Assembly: GCF_003464085.1 (NCBI RefSeq)
Contig: NZ_QSDR01000007.1
Coordinates: 1-64,000, forward strand
DNA length: 64,000 nucleotides
Reading direction: 5' to 3'
Source of the DNA: Clostridium sp. AM58-1XD
GTDB taxonomy: Bacteria > Bacillota > Clostridia > Lachnospirales > Lachnospiraceae
Shown: positions 17,671 through 26,527 of the stretch, in pieces
Position numbering within the stretch: position 1 is the stretch's first letter
Layout: the number at the start of each line of letters is the position of its first letter
Translations under genes and position numbers: made by a program
Notes under the pieces: model-generated
The model's database searches: none
Told to the model about the DNA's origin: nothing
What the model saw: the letters and a program-made list of their open reading frames with translations, nothing else

Positions 17671-18950
17671 TTTTAATTAAGAACGGACATGTGGCAGATC
17701 CGAAGAGTGGGATGAACTGCAGGATGAATATTATCCTGGATGGAGGAAAAATCAAGGCGGTATGTGAACCTGGAGTGTTGCCGGACGGAACAGAAGAGAG
17801 CGCTTTTCACCAGGTAATCGATGCAGAAGGGATGGTCGTGGCGCCGGGACTGATCGATGTTCATGTACATTTCCGTGATCCGGGTCTCACATATAAAGAG
17901 GATATCATCACTGGCGCAGAGGCGGCAGCCAGAGGCGGCTATACGACAGTTGTATGTATGGCCAACACCAGGCCGGCCGTTGACAATGTAAAAACCCTGG
18001 AATATGTAATTGCCAGAGGAAAAGAGACCGGGATCAATGTTCTTGCGGCAGCAGCGATATCCAAGGGGCTCAAAGGGCAGGAACTGACGGATATGGAAGA
18101 ACTGAAGGCGCGGGGAGCAGCAGGCTTTACGGACGACGGCATTCCCCTTATGGACGTATCTCTGGTAAAACAGGCTATGGAAGAAGCAGTCAGGCTGGAC
18201 GTTCCGCTGAGCTTTCACGAAGAAGATCCTGCATTTATTAAGAATAACGGCATCAACCATGGGACGGTATCGGATCAGCTGGGAATTTATGGTTCTCCTT
18301 CTCTGGCTGAGGATTCTCTGGTTGCCAGGGACTGCATGATTGCGCTTCATACCGGTGCATCTGTTAATATTCAGCATATCAGTTCGGGAAATTCCGTAAA
18401 AATGGTTGCTCTTGCAAAATCTTTAGGAGCTGATGTAACGGCAGAGGTCACTCCCCACCATTTTACTTTGGATGAAGAAGCGGTTCTGAAGTATGGCGCG
18501 CTGGCTAAAATGAATCCGCCTCTCAGGACAAAAAAAGACAGGGAAATACTGATAGAAGGATTAAAAGACGGTACTATTGACATAATTGCTACGGACCATG
18601 CGCCTCACAGTAAAGAAGAGAAGTCCAAACAGCTGACAGAGGCTCCCAGCGGTATTACAGGATTGGAGACAGCGCTGTCTCTTGGTATAACTGAACTGGT
18701 GAAAAAGGGCCATTTGTCCGTCCTCCAGCTGGTTGAGAAGATGAGCCTGAACCCGGCTAAGCTCTATCGCCTTGATAAAGGATATCTGGCAGAGGGAGCA
18801 GATGCCGATCTGGTTATTTTTGATCCGGAAGAGTGCTGGACAGCAGGAGATTACAGGTCGAAAGCCGAAAACAGCCCGTTTACCGGATGGGAGCTTTCCG
18901 GTAAGGTAAAATACACCATATGCGGCGGTAAAATTGTATATCAAGACTAA
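17667..18950 (+). CDS. pyrC: Dihydroorotase
   Basis: 427 aa. Cyclises carbamoyl-aspartate to dihydroorotate in pyrimidine synthesis. It carries the metal motif DVHVHFRDPG (H66, H68), GYTTVVCMANT, DITAE-like DVTAEVTPHH, and the C-terminal catalytic ATDHAPHSKEEK loop. This is the class I type found in Firmicutes. ATG at 17667 lies inside the upstream stop and follows GGGAGGA. The next gene, a pyrimidine nucleotidase-like HAD protein, continues the theme. Confidence 0.94.
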   Translation: MILIKNGHVADPKSGMNCRMNIILDGGKIKAVCEPGVLPDGTEESAFHQVIDAEGMVVAPGLIDVHVHFRDPGLTYKEDIITGAEAAARGGYTTVVCMANTRPAVDNVKTLEYVIARGKETGINVLAAAAISKGLKGQELTDMEELKARGAAGFTDDGIPLMDVSLVKQAMEEAVRLDVPLSFHEEDPAFIKNNGINHGTVSDQLGIYGSPSLAEDSLVARDCMIALHTGASVNIQHISSGNSVKMVALAKSLGADVTAEVTPHHFTLDEEAVLKYGALAKMNPPLRTKKDREILIEGLKDGTIDIIATDHAPHSKEEKSKQLTEAPSGITGLETALSLGITELVKKGHLSVLQLVEKMSLNPAKLYRLDKGYLAEGADADLVIFDPEECWTAGDYRSKAENSPFTGWELSGKVKYTICGGKIVYQD

Positions 18951-18985
18951 GGATGAGCGAGGCAGCTGATTTTACAGGAGAAGGT

Positions 18986-19687
18986 ATGATGGAGAGAAAA
19001 AAATATCAGGCAGTGCTGATGGATATAGACGGAACTCTTCTGGACTTTAACAAGGCAGAAGTTCTGGGGGTAAGAGAAGTTATGAAGGCTTACGGTGTCG
19101 AGCCTTCAGCGGAAAAAGAAGAAGTATACCATAGAATTAATCAAAGTCTCTGGAAGAGCTTTGAAAGGGGAGAGATTCCGAAACAGCAGATCATGGATAC
19201 CAGGTTTTCCCTGTTTTTTGGAGAGCTTGGAGTTCAGGCGGATGGAATCCCTGCTGAGAAACTGTATCGGGATCAGCTGGATCAGGGCGCATTTCTTCTT
19301 CCTGGCGCCCTGGAAATCTGTCAGTATCTTTCGGAAAAATATCCGCTTTACGTGGTGACAAACGGGGTGTCTGCAACACAGCATAAACGCCTTGGACTGT
19401 CGGGATTGAAACCGTATTTTAAGGATATTTTTGTGTCGGAGGATGCAGGCAGCCAGAAACCTCAGAAAGAATTTTTTGAATACTGCTTTTCCAGAATGCC
19501 TGGTTATATGCCGGGGGATATGATAATTATCGGCGATTCTCTGACATCGGATATCAAGGGAGGATGTGCCGCAGGGACGGACACATGCTGGTATCATCCG
19601 GAAGGCGGAGAGAAGTCTGATTTACCGGAAGGCGTACGTGTGGACTACGAGGTGAAAGATCTGATGGACTTGAAAAATATCCTTTGA
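18986..19687 (+). CDS. HAD-superfamily phosphatase, YjjG-like
   Basis: About 233 aa. HAD motif I is DIDGTLLDF near the start, motif II VVTNG, motif III Lys in SQKPQKEFF and motif IV IIGDSLTSDIKGG. The layout matches YjjG-type pyrimidine 5'-nucleotidases, which remove non-canonical nucleotides. ATG at 18986, or 18989, is preferred over 18953 because ACAGGAG lies just before it. It follows pyrC closely and is probably co-transcribed. Confidence 0.85.
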   Translation: MMERKKYQAVLMDIDGTLLDFNKAEVLGVREVMKAYGVEPSAEKEEVYHRINQSLWKSFERGEIPKQQIMDTRFSLFFGELGVQADGIPAEKLYRDQLDQGAFLLPGALEICQYLSEKYPLYVVTNGVSATQHKRLGLSGLKPYFKDIFVSEDAGSQKPQKEFFEYCFSRMPGYMPGDMIIIGDSLTSDIKGGCAAGTDTCWYHPEGGEKSDLPEGVRVDYEVKDLMDLKNIL

Positions 19688-19720
19688 TTTCGGCACTTTT
19701 TGCAGTAAAGCATCTTTCTC

Positions 19721-19749
19721 TTTACAAAAAAACTTTACTATGCTACTAT
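19721..19749 (+). promoter_or_regulatory. Promoter of the amino-acid ABC transporter operon
   Basis: TTTACA (19721-19726) and TACTAT (19744-19749) are separated by 17 bp. The predicted start lies about 25 bases before the ATG of the binding-protein gene. Confidence 0.65.
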
Positions 19750-19781
19750 GGTAACATGCAAAAATGAGGAGGATATTTATT

Positions 19782-20684
19782 ATGAAAAAGAAAGTTTTAG
19801 GTGTATTACTGGCAATGACAGTAGCAGCTGCAGTGGCAGGCTGCTCAAAGCCGGCGAAAGAGACAACGGCGGCAGAGACGAAGGCTGAAACAGCTGCAGA
19901 AACAGAGAAGGCAGATGAATCAGCGGAGGATAAGGCAAAAGGAGAAAAGGCGGCTGAGGAGACAGAGGCGGCAGAAGGAAATTCTGAAGGCGGAACCTTT
20001 ACAGTTGGATTCGATGCAGATTTTCCGCCGATGGGATTTAAGGCAGACGACGGTACATATGTAGGCTTTGACCTGGACCTTGCAGCAGAAGTTGCGGACA
20101 GGCTTGGCATGACCTTCGTAGCTCAGCCAATCGCATGGGACGCTAAGGACATGGAACTGGAATCCGGCACGATCGACTGTATCTGGAACGGTTTTACCAT
20201 GACAGGACGTGAAGACAAATATACTTGGACCGAACCTTACATGAAGAATGATCAGGTATTTGTCGTATCTAAGGATTCAGGAATTGCCGGTATCGATGAT
20301 CTGGCAGGAAAAATTGTTGAAGTGCAGGTAGATTCTTCCGCAGAGGCAGCACTTAAAGAAAAACCGGAACTGACAGAAACATTTGGTACGCTGCAGACTA
20401 CTCCGAATTATAACCAGGCTTTTATGGATTTGGAGATGGGAACGGTTGAAGCGATCGCAATGGACAGTATTGTTGCCAATTATCAGCTGACTTTAAGAGA
20501 GTCGGATGCAGTTGTGCTTGACGACGTACTTTCTTCTGAAACATATGCAGTTGGATTTAAGTTAGGCAATACGGAACTCAGAGACAAGGTTCAGAAGACG
20601 CTGGAAGAAATGGCGGCTGACGGAACAATGAAAACAATCTCTGAAAAATGGTTCAGTACGGATATTACAACAATCGGAAAATAA
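19782..20684 (+). CDS. Polar amino-acid ABC transporter, substrate-binding lipoprotein
   Basis: 300 aa. It has a signal peptide with lipobox VAGC (C21), then a long Ala/Glu/Lys/Thr-rich linker to about residue 70. The solute-binding domain follows (FTVGFDADFPPMGF, YVGFDLDLAAEVADRLG), typical of cluster 3 (SBP_bac_3) proteins that bind polar amino acids such as cystine, glutamine or arginine. ATG at 19782 follows GAGGAGG. First of three genes with a permease and an ATPase. Confidence 0.9.
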   Translation: MKKKVLGVLLAMTVAAAVAGCSKPAKETTAAETKAETAAETEKADESAEDKAKGEKAAEETEAAEGNSEGGTFTVGFDADFPPMGFKADDGTYVGFDLDLAAEVADRLGMTFVAQPIAWDAKDMELESGTIDCIWNGFTMTGREDKYTWTEPYMKNDQVFVVSKDSGIAGIDDLAGKIVEVQVDSSAEAALKEKPELTETFGTLQTTPNYNQAFMDLEMGTVEAIAMDSIVANYQLTLRESDAVVLDDVLSSETYAVGFKLGNTELRDKVQKTLEEMAADGTMKTISEKWFSTDITTIGK

Positions 20685-20711
20685 ACCGTTTGTTTCATAG
20701 GAGAATGCATA

Positions 20712-21386
20712 ATGGAAATTATATCTGAATTCGTATCAAAAACAGCGGCTATGATGCCGCAGCTGATGGCAGGCATGGGAGTGAGCATACAGATTTTCGT
20801 CGTAACGCTGCTGTTTTCCCTGCCTTTGGGCTTAGTGATATCCTTTGGAAGGATGTCAAAGAATCCGGTCCTCAGCTTTATTACGAAAGCATATATTTCC
20901 ATTATGCGCGGAACTCCTTTAATGCTTCAGCTTATGGTCGTGTATTTTGGTCCGTACTATATCTTTCACATCAAAGTGACGAACAGTTATCGCCTATGGG
21001 CTACATTTATTGGCTTTGTCATAAACTATGCGGCATATTTTGCAGAGATATACAGGAGCGGAATCCAGTCCATGCCGGTAGGCCAGTACGAAGCGGCAAA
21101 ACTGCTGGGCTACAGCAGAGGACAGACCTTTTTTAAAATTATTCTGCCTCAGGTTATTAAGCGGATCCTTCCGTCCGTTACGAACGAGGTAATAACACTG
21201 GTAAAGGATACATCTCTGGCGTTTACGATTAGCGTGCTGGAAATGTTTACAATTGCCAAACAGCTGGCGAGTTCTCAGGCAAGTATGACTCCTTTCATAG
21301 CGGCAGGCCTTTTTTACTATATTTTCAACCTTCTTGTTGCCGTTGCCATGGAGCAGGCGGAGAAGAAGCTTTCTTACTATCAATAG
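20712..21386 (+). CDS. Amino-acid ABC transporter permease
   Basis: 224 aa with about five membrane segments. The EAA motif [21 protein letters not shown] (residues roughly 127-147) is the ATPase-docking loop of His/Glu/Gln-type permeases. [17 protein letters not shown] is also characteristic. It begins 27 bases after the lipoprotein gene and ends 11 bases before the ATPase gene. Confidence 0.92.
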   Translation: MEIISEFVSKTAAMMPQLMAGMGVSIQIFVVTLLFSLPLGLVISFGRMSKNPVLSFITKAYISIMRGTPLMLQLMVVYFGPYYIFHIKVTNSYRLWATFIGFVINYAAYFAEIYRSGIQSMPVGQYEAAKLLGYSRGQTFFKIILPQVIKRILPSVTNEVITLVKDTSLAFTISVLEMFTIAKQLASSQASMTPFIAAGLFYYIFNLLVAVAMEQAEKKLSYYQ

Positions 21387-21397
21387 GGGGGATTACT

Positions 21398-22177
21398 ATG
21401 TATTTGCTGGAAATGAATCATATTCAGAAGTCCTTTGACAAGCTGGATGTAATCAAGGACATCTCCCTTAGAGTGGAAGAAGGAGAGATCGTATCAATTA
21501 TCGGACCCTCCGGGTCGGGAAAATCCACGCTGCTGCGCTGCGCCACCATGCTGGAGACGATCGACAGCGGCGAAATTATCTATCTGGGTGAGAAAGCAGC
21601 CTGGACAGACGGTACTGCAGGAAGGGACAGGGCTGTTTACGCGAAAAAGGATAAGCTCAAGGAAATACAGAAAAGTTATGGCCTGGTTTTTCAAAGCTTT
21701 CACCTGTTCCCTCATTACTCTGTTCTGAAAAATATCATGGATGCTCCGATCCACGTACAGAAAAAAGGCAGGGAGGAAGCCAGAGCGGATGCATTAGAGC
21801 TTCTTAGAAAGATGGGACTGGAGGATAAGGCCGACGCATATCCGTGCCAGCTTTCCGGCGGCCAGTGCCAGCGTGTGGCGATTGCCCGGGCGCTCGCCCT
21901 GAATCCGAAAATCCTGTTTTTTGACGAGCCGACGTCAGCCCTCGATCCCGAACTGACAGGTGAAGTTCTGAAGGTGATCCGTTCGCTGGCGGACCTTCAT
22001 ATAACAATGGTTATCGTTACACACGAGATGGCATTCGCCAGGGATATTTCCGACAGGGTCATTTTTATGGCCGACGGGGTGATCGTGGAAGAGGGAACCC
22101 CTGAAACGGTGTTTGCTTCGAACAATGAAAGAACGCAGGCCTTCCTTGGAAGATACGGGGAAATGCTGAACCACTGA
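21398..22177 (+). CDS. Amino-acid ABC transporter ATPase
   Basis: 259 aa. Walker A is GPSGSGKST, the Q-loop is [10 protein letters not shown], the signature is [15 protein letters not shown], Walker B is [12 protein letters not shown] and the switch is VTHEM. It matches GlnQ/HisP-type subunits. An insertion of about 20 residues (around 65-95) before the Q-loop is longer than in GlnQ. It completes the three-gene importer; substrate not determined. Confidence 0.92.
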   Translation: MYLLEMNHIQKSFDKLDVIKDISLRVEEGEIVSIIGPSGSGKSTLLRCATMLETIDSGEIIYLGEKAAWTDGTAGRDRAVYAKKDKLKEIQKSYGLVFQSFHLFPHYSVLKNIMDAPIHVQKKGREEARADALELLRKMGLEDKADAYPCQLSGGQCQRVAIARALALNPKILFFDEPTSALDPELTGEVLKVIRSLADLHITMVIVTHEMAFARDISDRVIFMADGVIVEEGTPETVFASNNERTQAFLGRYGEMLNH

Positions 22178-22490
22178 TTAAGAATAAGTTGAAAAATTAG
22201 ACGGTTGTAAAAGAGATATACTCCCTTTCGGGCAGATAAGTAAAATAGTAAGAACTTGTCGCTTAGGAGGGAGCATTTTTATTGAAGACGGTGACATGTG
22301 GGCGGAATATACAGGTTATTGTTTTCCACGCGGCGGGCAGTTAAAAAGAAGGTAGAATTACCGGATGCAAACATCTTACCAAAGAAGGGAAAATGGAAAT
22401 TATTGGATTTTAATTCATTGCTATTGATAGTTGGTGACTTTTCGTATATTCTATTTAAGCAAATCAGTATTTGCAAAGGAGGAATTACGA
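22178..22490. other. Intergenic region, AT-rich, no supported gene
   Basis: The 313 bases hold a possible weak terminator for the ABC operon (CTCCCT 22221-22226 with AGGGAG 22268-22273, then ATTTTTATT). A short open frame at 22298-22501 has no credible start site or family match and is not called. Base composition drops in AT-rich fashion toward the next gene. Confidence 0.5.
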
Positions 22491-22850
22491 TTGGACTATA
22501 AGAAAAAAGCAATTGATTGTGTGAAGGACACGGTTTTACCCATTCAGCGTGCGCAGTTTGAAGAATGTGGATGCGACTTAGATGAGCAGTATAAAAAATA
22601 CGGCAACACAGAAATGCTCATTGCGAGAATAATTGAGCCGGGACATATCTATGAAATAGGATATCCTGAATGTGTTTGCGATGAGGTTTTATCTGGCGAG
22701 GTAACAGAAGTGTCTCATTGTGAATGCTCAAGGAACAGTATTTTATATATTTTAAAGGATTTGCTGCCGGACAAAGACATACAAGTTGAAACAATACATA
22801 CAGTATTAGGTGGAGCTGAAGACTGCCGGTTTAAGGTGACGATTAATTAA
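22491..22850 (+). CDS. Small cysteine-rich protein of unknown function
   Basis: 119 aa from a TTG start at 22491, chosen because AAAGGAGG lies 8 bases upstream. It contains ECGCD, YPECVCDEV and SHCECSRNS, then an alpha/beta tail ending AEDCRFKVTIN. The Cys pattern and tail resemble the C-terminal half of V4R/DUF6144-like or ATC-hydrolase-like proteins, but this is weak. It may be a shortened copy. It is more AT-rich than its neighbours and stands alone between two terminators, which hints at acquisition by transfer. Confidence 0.6.
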   Translation: MDYKKKAIDCVKDTVLPIQRAQFEECGCDLDEQYKKYGNTEMLIARIIEPGHIYEIGYPECVCDEVLSGEVTEVSHCECSRNSILYILKDLLPDKDIQVETIHTVLGGAEDCRFKVTIN

Positions 22851-22880
22851 TAACAATTTTATTAACAATGGTTTTTTTGA

Positions 22881-22917
22881 GCTGCTAACGATCGAGCAAG
22901 AAGTTAGCGGCTTTTTT
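22881..22917 (+). terminator. Terminator after the cysteine-rich small protein
   Basis: GCTGCTAAC (22881-22889) pairs with GTTAGCGGC (22903-22911) and is followed by T6. It begins 30 bases after the stop. Confidence 0.88.
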
Positions 22918-23020
22918 CTATTCTAAAAAGAAATTTCCGGGATGGCCCGGCATGAGTTGGCCCCATCGCCGTCACACTGCTCATGAAGTGGAACACCCGC
23001 CTGGTTCTTCACTTTGGCGT

Positions 23021-23049
23021 TTGACAAGGAAGTTGCGGATTGATATACT
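23021..23049 (+). promoter_or_regulatory. Sigma-A promoter of the first sigma-54 activator gene
   Basis: TTGACA (23021-23026) and TATACT (23044-23049) have exact 17-bp spacing. The predicted transcript starts near 23056, leaving a leader of about 120 bases before the TTG start. Confidence 0.82.
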
Positions 23050-23076
23050 ACAATCAAAATTGTGGTAGGGTTCCTA

Positions 23077-23159
23077 GGTCAAAAATCCTCGTGCAAGCTG
23101 GCTTGCCCCTGATTTCCGGCCTTTTGACCCTGAAATTATCATAACGCCTGGTACAGGCG
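23077..23159 (+). promoter_or_regulatory. Structured 5' leader, unidentified
   Basis: An outer stem GGTCAAAA (23077-23084) / TTTTGACC (23122-23129) encloses a hairpin GCAAG-CTGG-CTTGC (23093-23106). A separate hairpin CGCCTG-GTA-CAGGCG lies at 23145-23159, shortly before the start codon. No known riboswitch class is recognised. It may be a dispersed repeat rather than a sensor. Confidence 0.5.
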
Positions 23160-23178
23160 AACGGGGGAAGCAGGTAAG

Positions 23179-24962
23179 TTGAAGACGAGTATTTTGGTAG
23201 AAATTCAGGAGACGGTAGCGAAGTATGCGGATATTATGTCGAAGGTGGCAGGGGTCAATGTAGAGGTTGTGGATGAGAACCTGTTCCGTGTAGCAGGGAC
23301 AGGCCCCTTTGAGAATCATGTGAATGAAGATATGTCAGACGAAGCGTACGTGTACCGCCATATTTTAGAGACAGGGCGGCCTCAGGTAATCTATCATCCG
23401 GGGGAGGCGGCGCTTTGCCAAAACTGCCCCAGAAAAGGAAAGTGCGGGGAAGAGATAGAAATATCCATGCCGATCCGGCTGGAAAACAGAATTATCGGCA
23501 TCATCGGACTGGTGGGCAGTACGCCGGAACAAAAGCAGATGATTCTGAACGATGAGAGAATTTATCTGGAACTGATCGGGCAGATTACGGACTTTATTAC
23601 GTCCAAGGCGGCGGAAGTGCTGGAAAGCCAGAAAAGGGAAGCGCTGATGTCGGCATTGGAATGTACGATTAACCGGATGGAGCAGGGGATTCTGATTCTT
23701 GGAGAAAAAAATATGATCACCATGCAAATGCCGCAGCAGAAAAGCAGCTGAAACTGAAAAGGCCGGAAGGGCTGCGGGTGCAGATTGAAGATACAGGAGA
23801 CAGGATCAACCATCAGACAGAGTATAAGCTTCAGATTGAAGAAAAACATTATCAGGTAATGGGTCAGGTCTATGAATTGGAGCAGGCAATGGACCGTTAC
23901 TCCCGAATTTTTATTTTCACTGATAATAAAAATCTGCACAATAAAGTTTATGAGATGACAGCTACCCTGAATGTGGCCGAGATGATCGGAAGCAGCAGAA
24001 AGACCCAGGAACTGAAGCAGGAGATCGGTAAAGTGGCAAAAAGTACGTCGACTGTTCTGATCACGGGAGAAAGCGGGACCGGAAAAGAGATGGTGGCAAC
24101 CTCTATATGGAGAGCCAGTGACAGAAGCGATAAGCGCTTTATTGCAATTAACTGCGCAGCAATTCCGGAACCGCTTCTGGAATCGGAATTGTTCGGCTAT
24201 GTTAAGGGAGCGTTTACCGGTGCGGATCCAAACGGAAGAATCGGAAAATTTGAACTGGCAAATCACGGAATTATTTTTCTGGATGAAATCGGGGATATGC
24301 CCCTGTATCTTCAGGCCAAGCTGCTGAGAGTGCTTCAGGAGCGGAAAATTACGAGAATCGGCTCGAATCAGGTGATTCCCATTGATGTCCGGGTAATCGC
24401 GGCTACAAATAAAGATCTGAGAGGCATGATTAATGATAACAAATTCAGGGAGGATCTGTATTACCGTCTGAATGTAATTCCGTTAAAAATCGCACCTCTG
24501 AGGGAAAGAAAAGAGGATATTGAAGATCTGACCTGTTTTTTTGCAGAGAGGTATGTGGGACTTTTCGGGAAAAGACTGGTCCGCATCGAGGACAGCGCGA
24601 TGGAGGCTCTGAAAAATCACAGGTGGCTTGGAAATGTCAGGGAACTGGAAAATACAATTGAGTTCATGGTAAATATGATCGGAGAAGATGGAATACTGGA
24701 TCTGGCGACTTTGCCGAGGGACTTTTTTGAACAGGATGAAGAAGCCGGTTCTTCGGATGTGCAGGAATCGGGAAGGGCAAAGAAGACGGAACCGCCTTCA
24801 CAGGAGGAAGTCCTTCCCCTGAAGGAGTTGGAGAAGCGGGCGCTGGTATCGGCGCTGCTTCGGTTTGGTGAGGATACAAAAGGGAAAAAGGAAGCGGCCA
24901 AAGCGCTTGGAATCGGATTGGCCACTCTTTACAGAAAACTGGAAGAGGTTCAGAAGTCATAG
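23179..24962 (+). CDS. Sigma-54-dependent transcriptional activator (frameshift as sequenced)
   Basis: 594 aa when repaired. Residues 1-150 resemble the sugar-diacid-recognition (CdaR-type) sensor domain, with an unusual CxxCx5C cluster (C80, C83, C89). The AAA+ domain has Walker A GESGTGKE (297-304), the sigma-54 contact loop GAFTGA (344-349), and a Fis-type helix-turn-helix at the end (KKEAAKALGIGLATLYRKL). The break is near 23722: ATG-ATC-ACC-ATG should read ATG-ATC-ACC-CAT-GCA, so one C is missing. TTG at 23179 is the start, with a GGGGAAGCAGG region before it. It lies directly upstream of a -24/-12 promoter and probably controls that operon. Confidence 0.88.
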
Positions 24963-25001
24963 AACAGACAGCAACGGACAGACAGTATCGAATAGATAGG
25001 A

Positions 25002-25033
25002 AAAGGCAGAGCAGACGGCGCTCTGCCTTTTTC
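25002..25033 (+). terminator. Terminator after the sigma-54 activator gene
   Basis: AAAGGCAGAGC (25002-25012) pairs perfectly with GCTCTGCCTTT (25020-25030), followed by a T-tract. It separates the activator from the dpaL operon. Confidence 0.9.
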
Positions 25034-25084
25034 TCATTGTGAGAAAAAAGATTCTCAAAATAAGAAAAATTCTCGTATTGAGAA
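25031..25084 (+). promoter_or_regulatory. Three tandem palindromes, probable activator-binding sites (UAS)
   Basis: Sites: TTCTCA-TTG-TGAGAA (25031-25045, perfect), TTCTCA-AAA-TAAGAA (25052-25066) and TTCTCG-TAT-TGAGAA (25070-25084). All share 6-3-6 geometry, with centres 21 and 18 bases apart. They lie about 145-200 bases upstream of a -24/-12 promoter, the usual enhancer distance for sigma-54 activators. The adjacent activator is the natural ligand. Confidence 0.82.
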
Positions 25085-25227
25085 TTAATGAAGGAAAGAA
25101 AATAATTAAAACAGGTATGAAACATAAGTGAATAAAAGAAAATAATAAATAAAAAAACTATAAAAAATACAGGAAATTCGTTGTTTGTGACAACTCAAAA
25201 AGAAAAATTTAAAAAGATAAGTGCACC

Positions 25228-25243
25228 TGGCACAGTGATTGCT
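25228..25243 (+). promoter_or_regulatory. Sigma-54 (-24/-12) promoter of the dpaL operon
   Basis: TGGCAC-AGTGA-TTGCT matches the sigma-54 consensus TGGCAC-N5-TTGCW exactly. It lies about 40 bases upstream of the dpaL ATG. No other match to this consensus was found by eye in the window. Confidence 0.92.
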
Positions 25244-25283
25244 TTTTAATAATGCAGACAACAAAAAAAGAAAGGGGACTAAT

Positions 25284-26486
25284 ATGAAAGAGGAATTCAA
25301 ACTTGTCCAGTTAAAACACGACAGGGAAGATAAATATAATGTTGATTTCCTGGGAATGGAAGAAGCAAAAAAGGTACAGCAGTTTCACGCCAGCTTCCCA
25401 ATTTATAAAAAAACACCATTAGCTGCTCTTCCTGAGACAGCGAAAGAACTTGGACTTGGGGCCATGTATGTAAAAGATGAATCTTACCGTTTTGGTTTAA
25501 ACGCATTTAAGGTTTTGGGCGGAAGTTACGCAATCGGCAGCTATCTGGCAAAGAAGCTGGGAATGGAGATCAGCGAACTGCCATATGAGAAAATGATCTC
25601 CGACGAGGTAAGAGAAAAGCTGGGCGAGATTACATTCGTTACGGCAACAGACGGAAATCACGGAAGAGGTGTTGCATGGACGGCCAATCAGCTGAAGCAG
25701 CATTCCGTTGTATATATGCCAAAGGGAAGTGCAGAAGAGCGGCTTAAAAATATTAAGGCAGAAGGCGCGGACGCTTCGATTACCGATTTGAATTATGACG
25801 AGGCAGTAAGGCTGGCAAACAGCCAGGCAGAAAAAAACGGCTGGGTCATGGTACAGGATACGGCCTGGGAGGGATATGAAGATATCCCGACATGGATTAT
25901 GCAGGGATATGGAACCATGGGATTTGAGGCAAAGGAGCAGCTTCCTGAGAAACCAACCCATATTTTCCTACAGGCAGGCGTCGGATCCATGGCAGGAGCG
26001 ATTACAGGCTTCTTCGCCAGTGTATACGGCAAAGAAAAACCGATTATTACAATCGTTGAACCAAATAAGGCGGACTGCCTGTTCCGTACGGCAGAAGCGG
26101 ATGACGGAGAACTCCATTTTGTGACAGGTGATATGAATACGATTATGGCTGGCCTGGCATGCGGAGAGCCGTGCAGCATTGGATGGAACGTTTTGAGAAG
26201 CTATGCAGACAACTTTATTTCCTGTCCGGACTATACTGCAGCTAAGGGTATGAGAGTCCTTGGAAATCCGGCAGGAGAAGACGGAAAAGTCGTTTCCGGC
26301 GAAAGCGGAGCAGCAGGAGTCGGATGTGTGGCCGAGATCATGACAAATCCGGATCTGGCAGACTTGAGAGAAAAGTTAAAGCTGGATGAGAATGCAAAAG
26401 TCCTGTTCTTCAGTACAGAGGGAGATACGGATAAAGAGAACTACAGAGCTGTTGTATGGGATGGAAAGTATCCCAGCGGGAAATAA
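25284..26486 (+). CDS. dpaL: Diaminopropionate ammonia-lyase
   Basis: 400 aa, fold type II PLP enzyme, called ygeX in E. coli. It cleaves 2,3-diaminopropionate to pyruvate and two ammonia, passing through 2-aminoacrylate. The PLP lysine is in GLNAFKVLGGSYA (K76), and TATDGNHGRGVAW is the phosphate/carboxylate-binding loop. LQAGVGSMAGA is the Gly-rich PLP-phosphate loop. ATG at 25284 follows AAAGGGGA. First gene of the sigma-54 operon, followed by ygeY-like, symporter, D-aminoacylase and ridA. Confidence 0.93.
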   Translation: MKEEFKLVQLKHDREDKYNVDFLGMEEAKKVQQFHASFPIYKKTPLAALPETAKELGLGAMYVKDESYRFGLNAFKVLGGSYAIGSYLAKKLGMEISELPYEKMISDEVREKLGEITFVTATDGNHGRGVAWTANQLKQHSVVYMPKGSAEERLKNIKAEGADASITDLNYDEAVRLANSQAEKNGWVMVQDTAWEGYEDIPTWIMQGYGTMGFEAKEQLPEKPTHIFLQAGVGSMAGAITGFFASVYGKEKPIITIVEPNKADCLFRTAEADDGELHFVTGDMNTIMAGLACGEPCSIGWNVLRSYADNFISCPDYTAAKGMRVLGNPAGEDGKVVSGESGAAGVGCVAEIMTNPDLADLREKLKLDENAKVLFFSTEGDTDKENYRAVVWDGKYPSGK

Positions 26487-26527
26487 AGAGAAGTCTTTTA
26501 ATAAATATTTCAGGAGGCGTGGAAGAG

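Noticed and set aside
22298..22501. 67-aa open frame in the AT-rich intergenic region
   Set aside because: No good start site, no recognised domain, and it ends inside the neighbouring gene's first codons.
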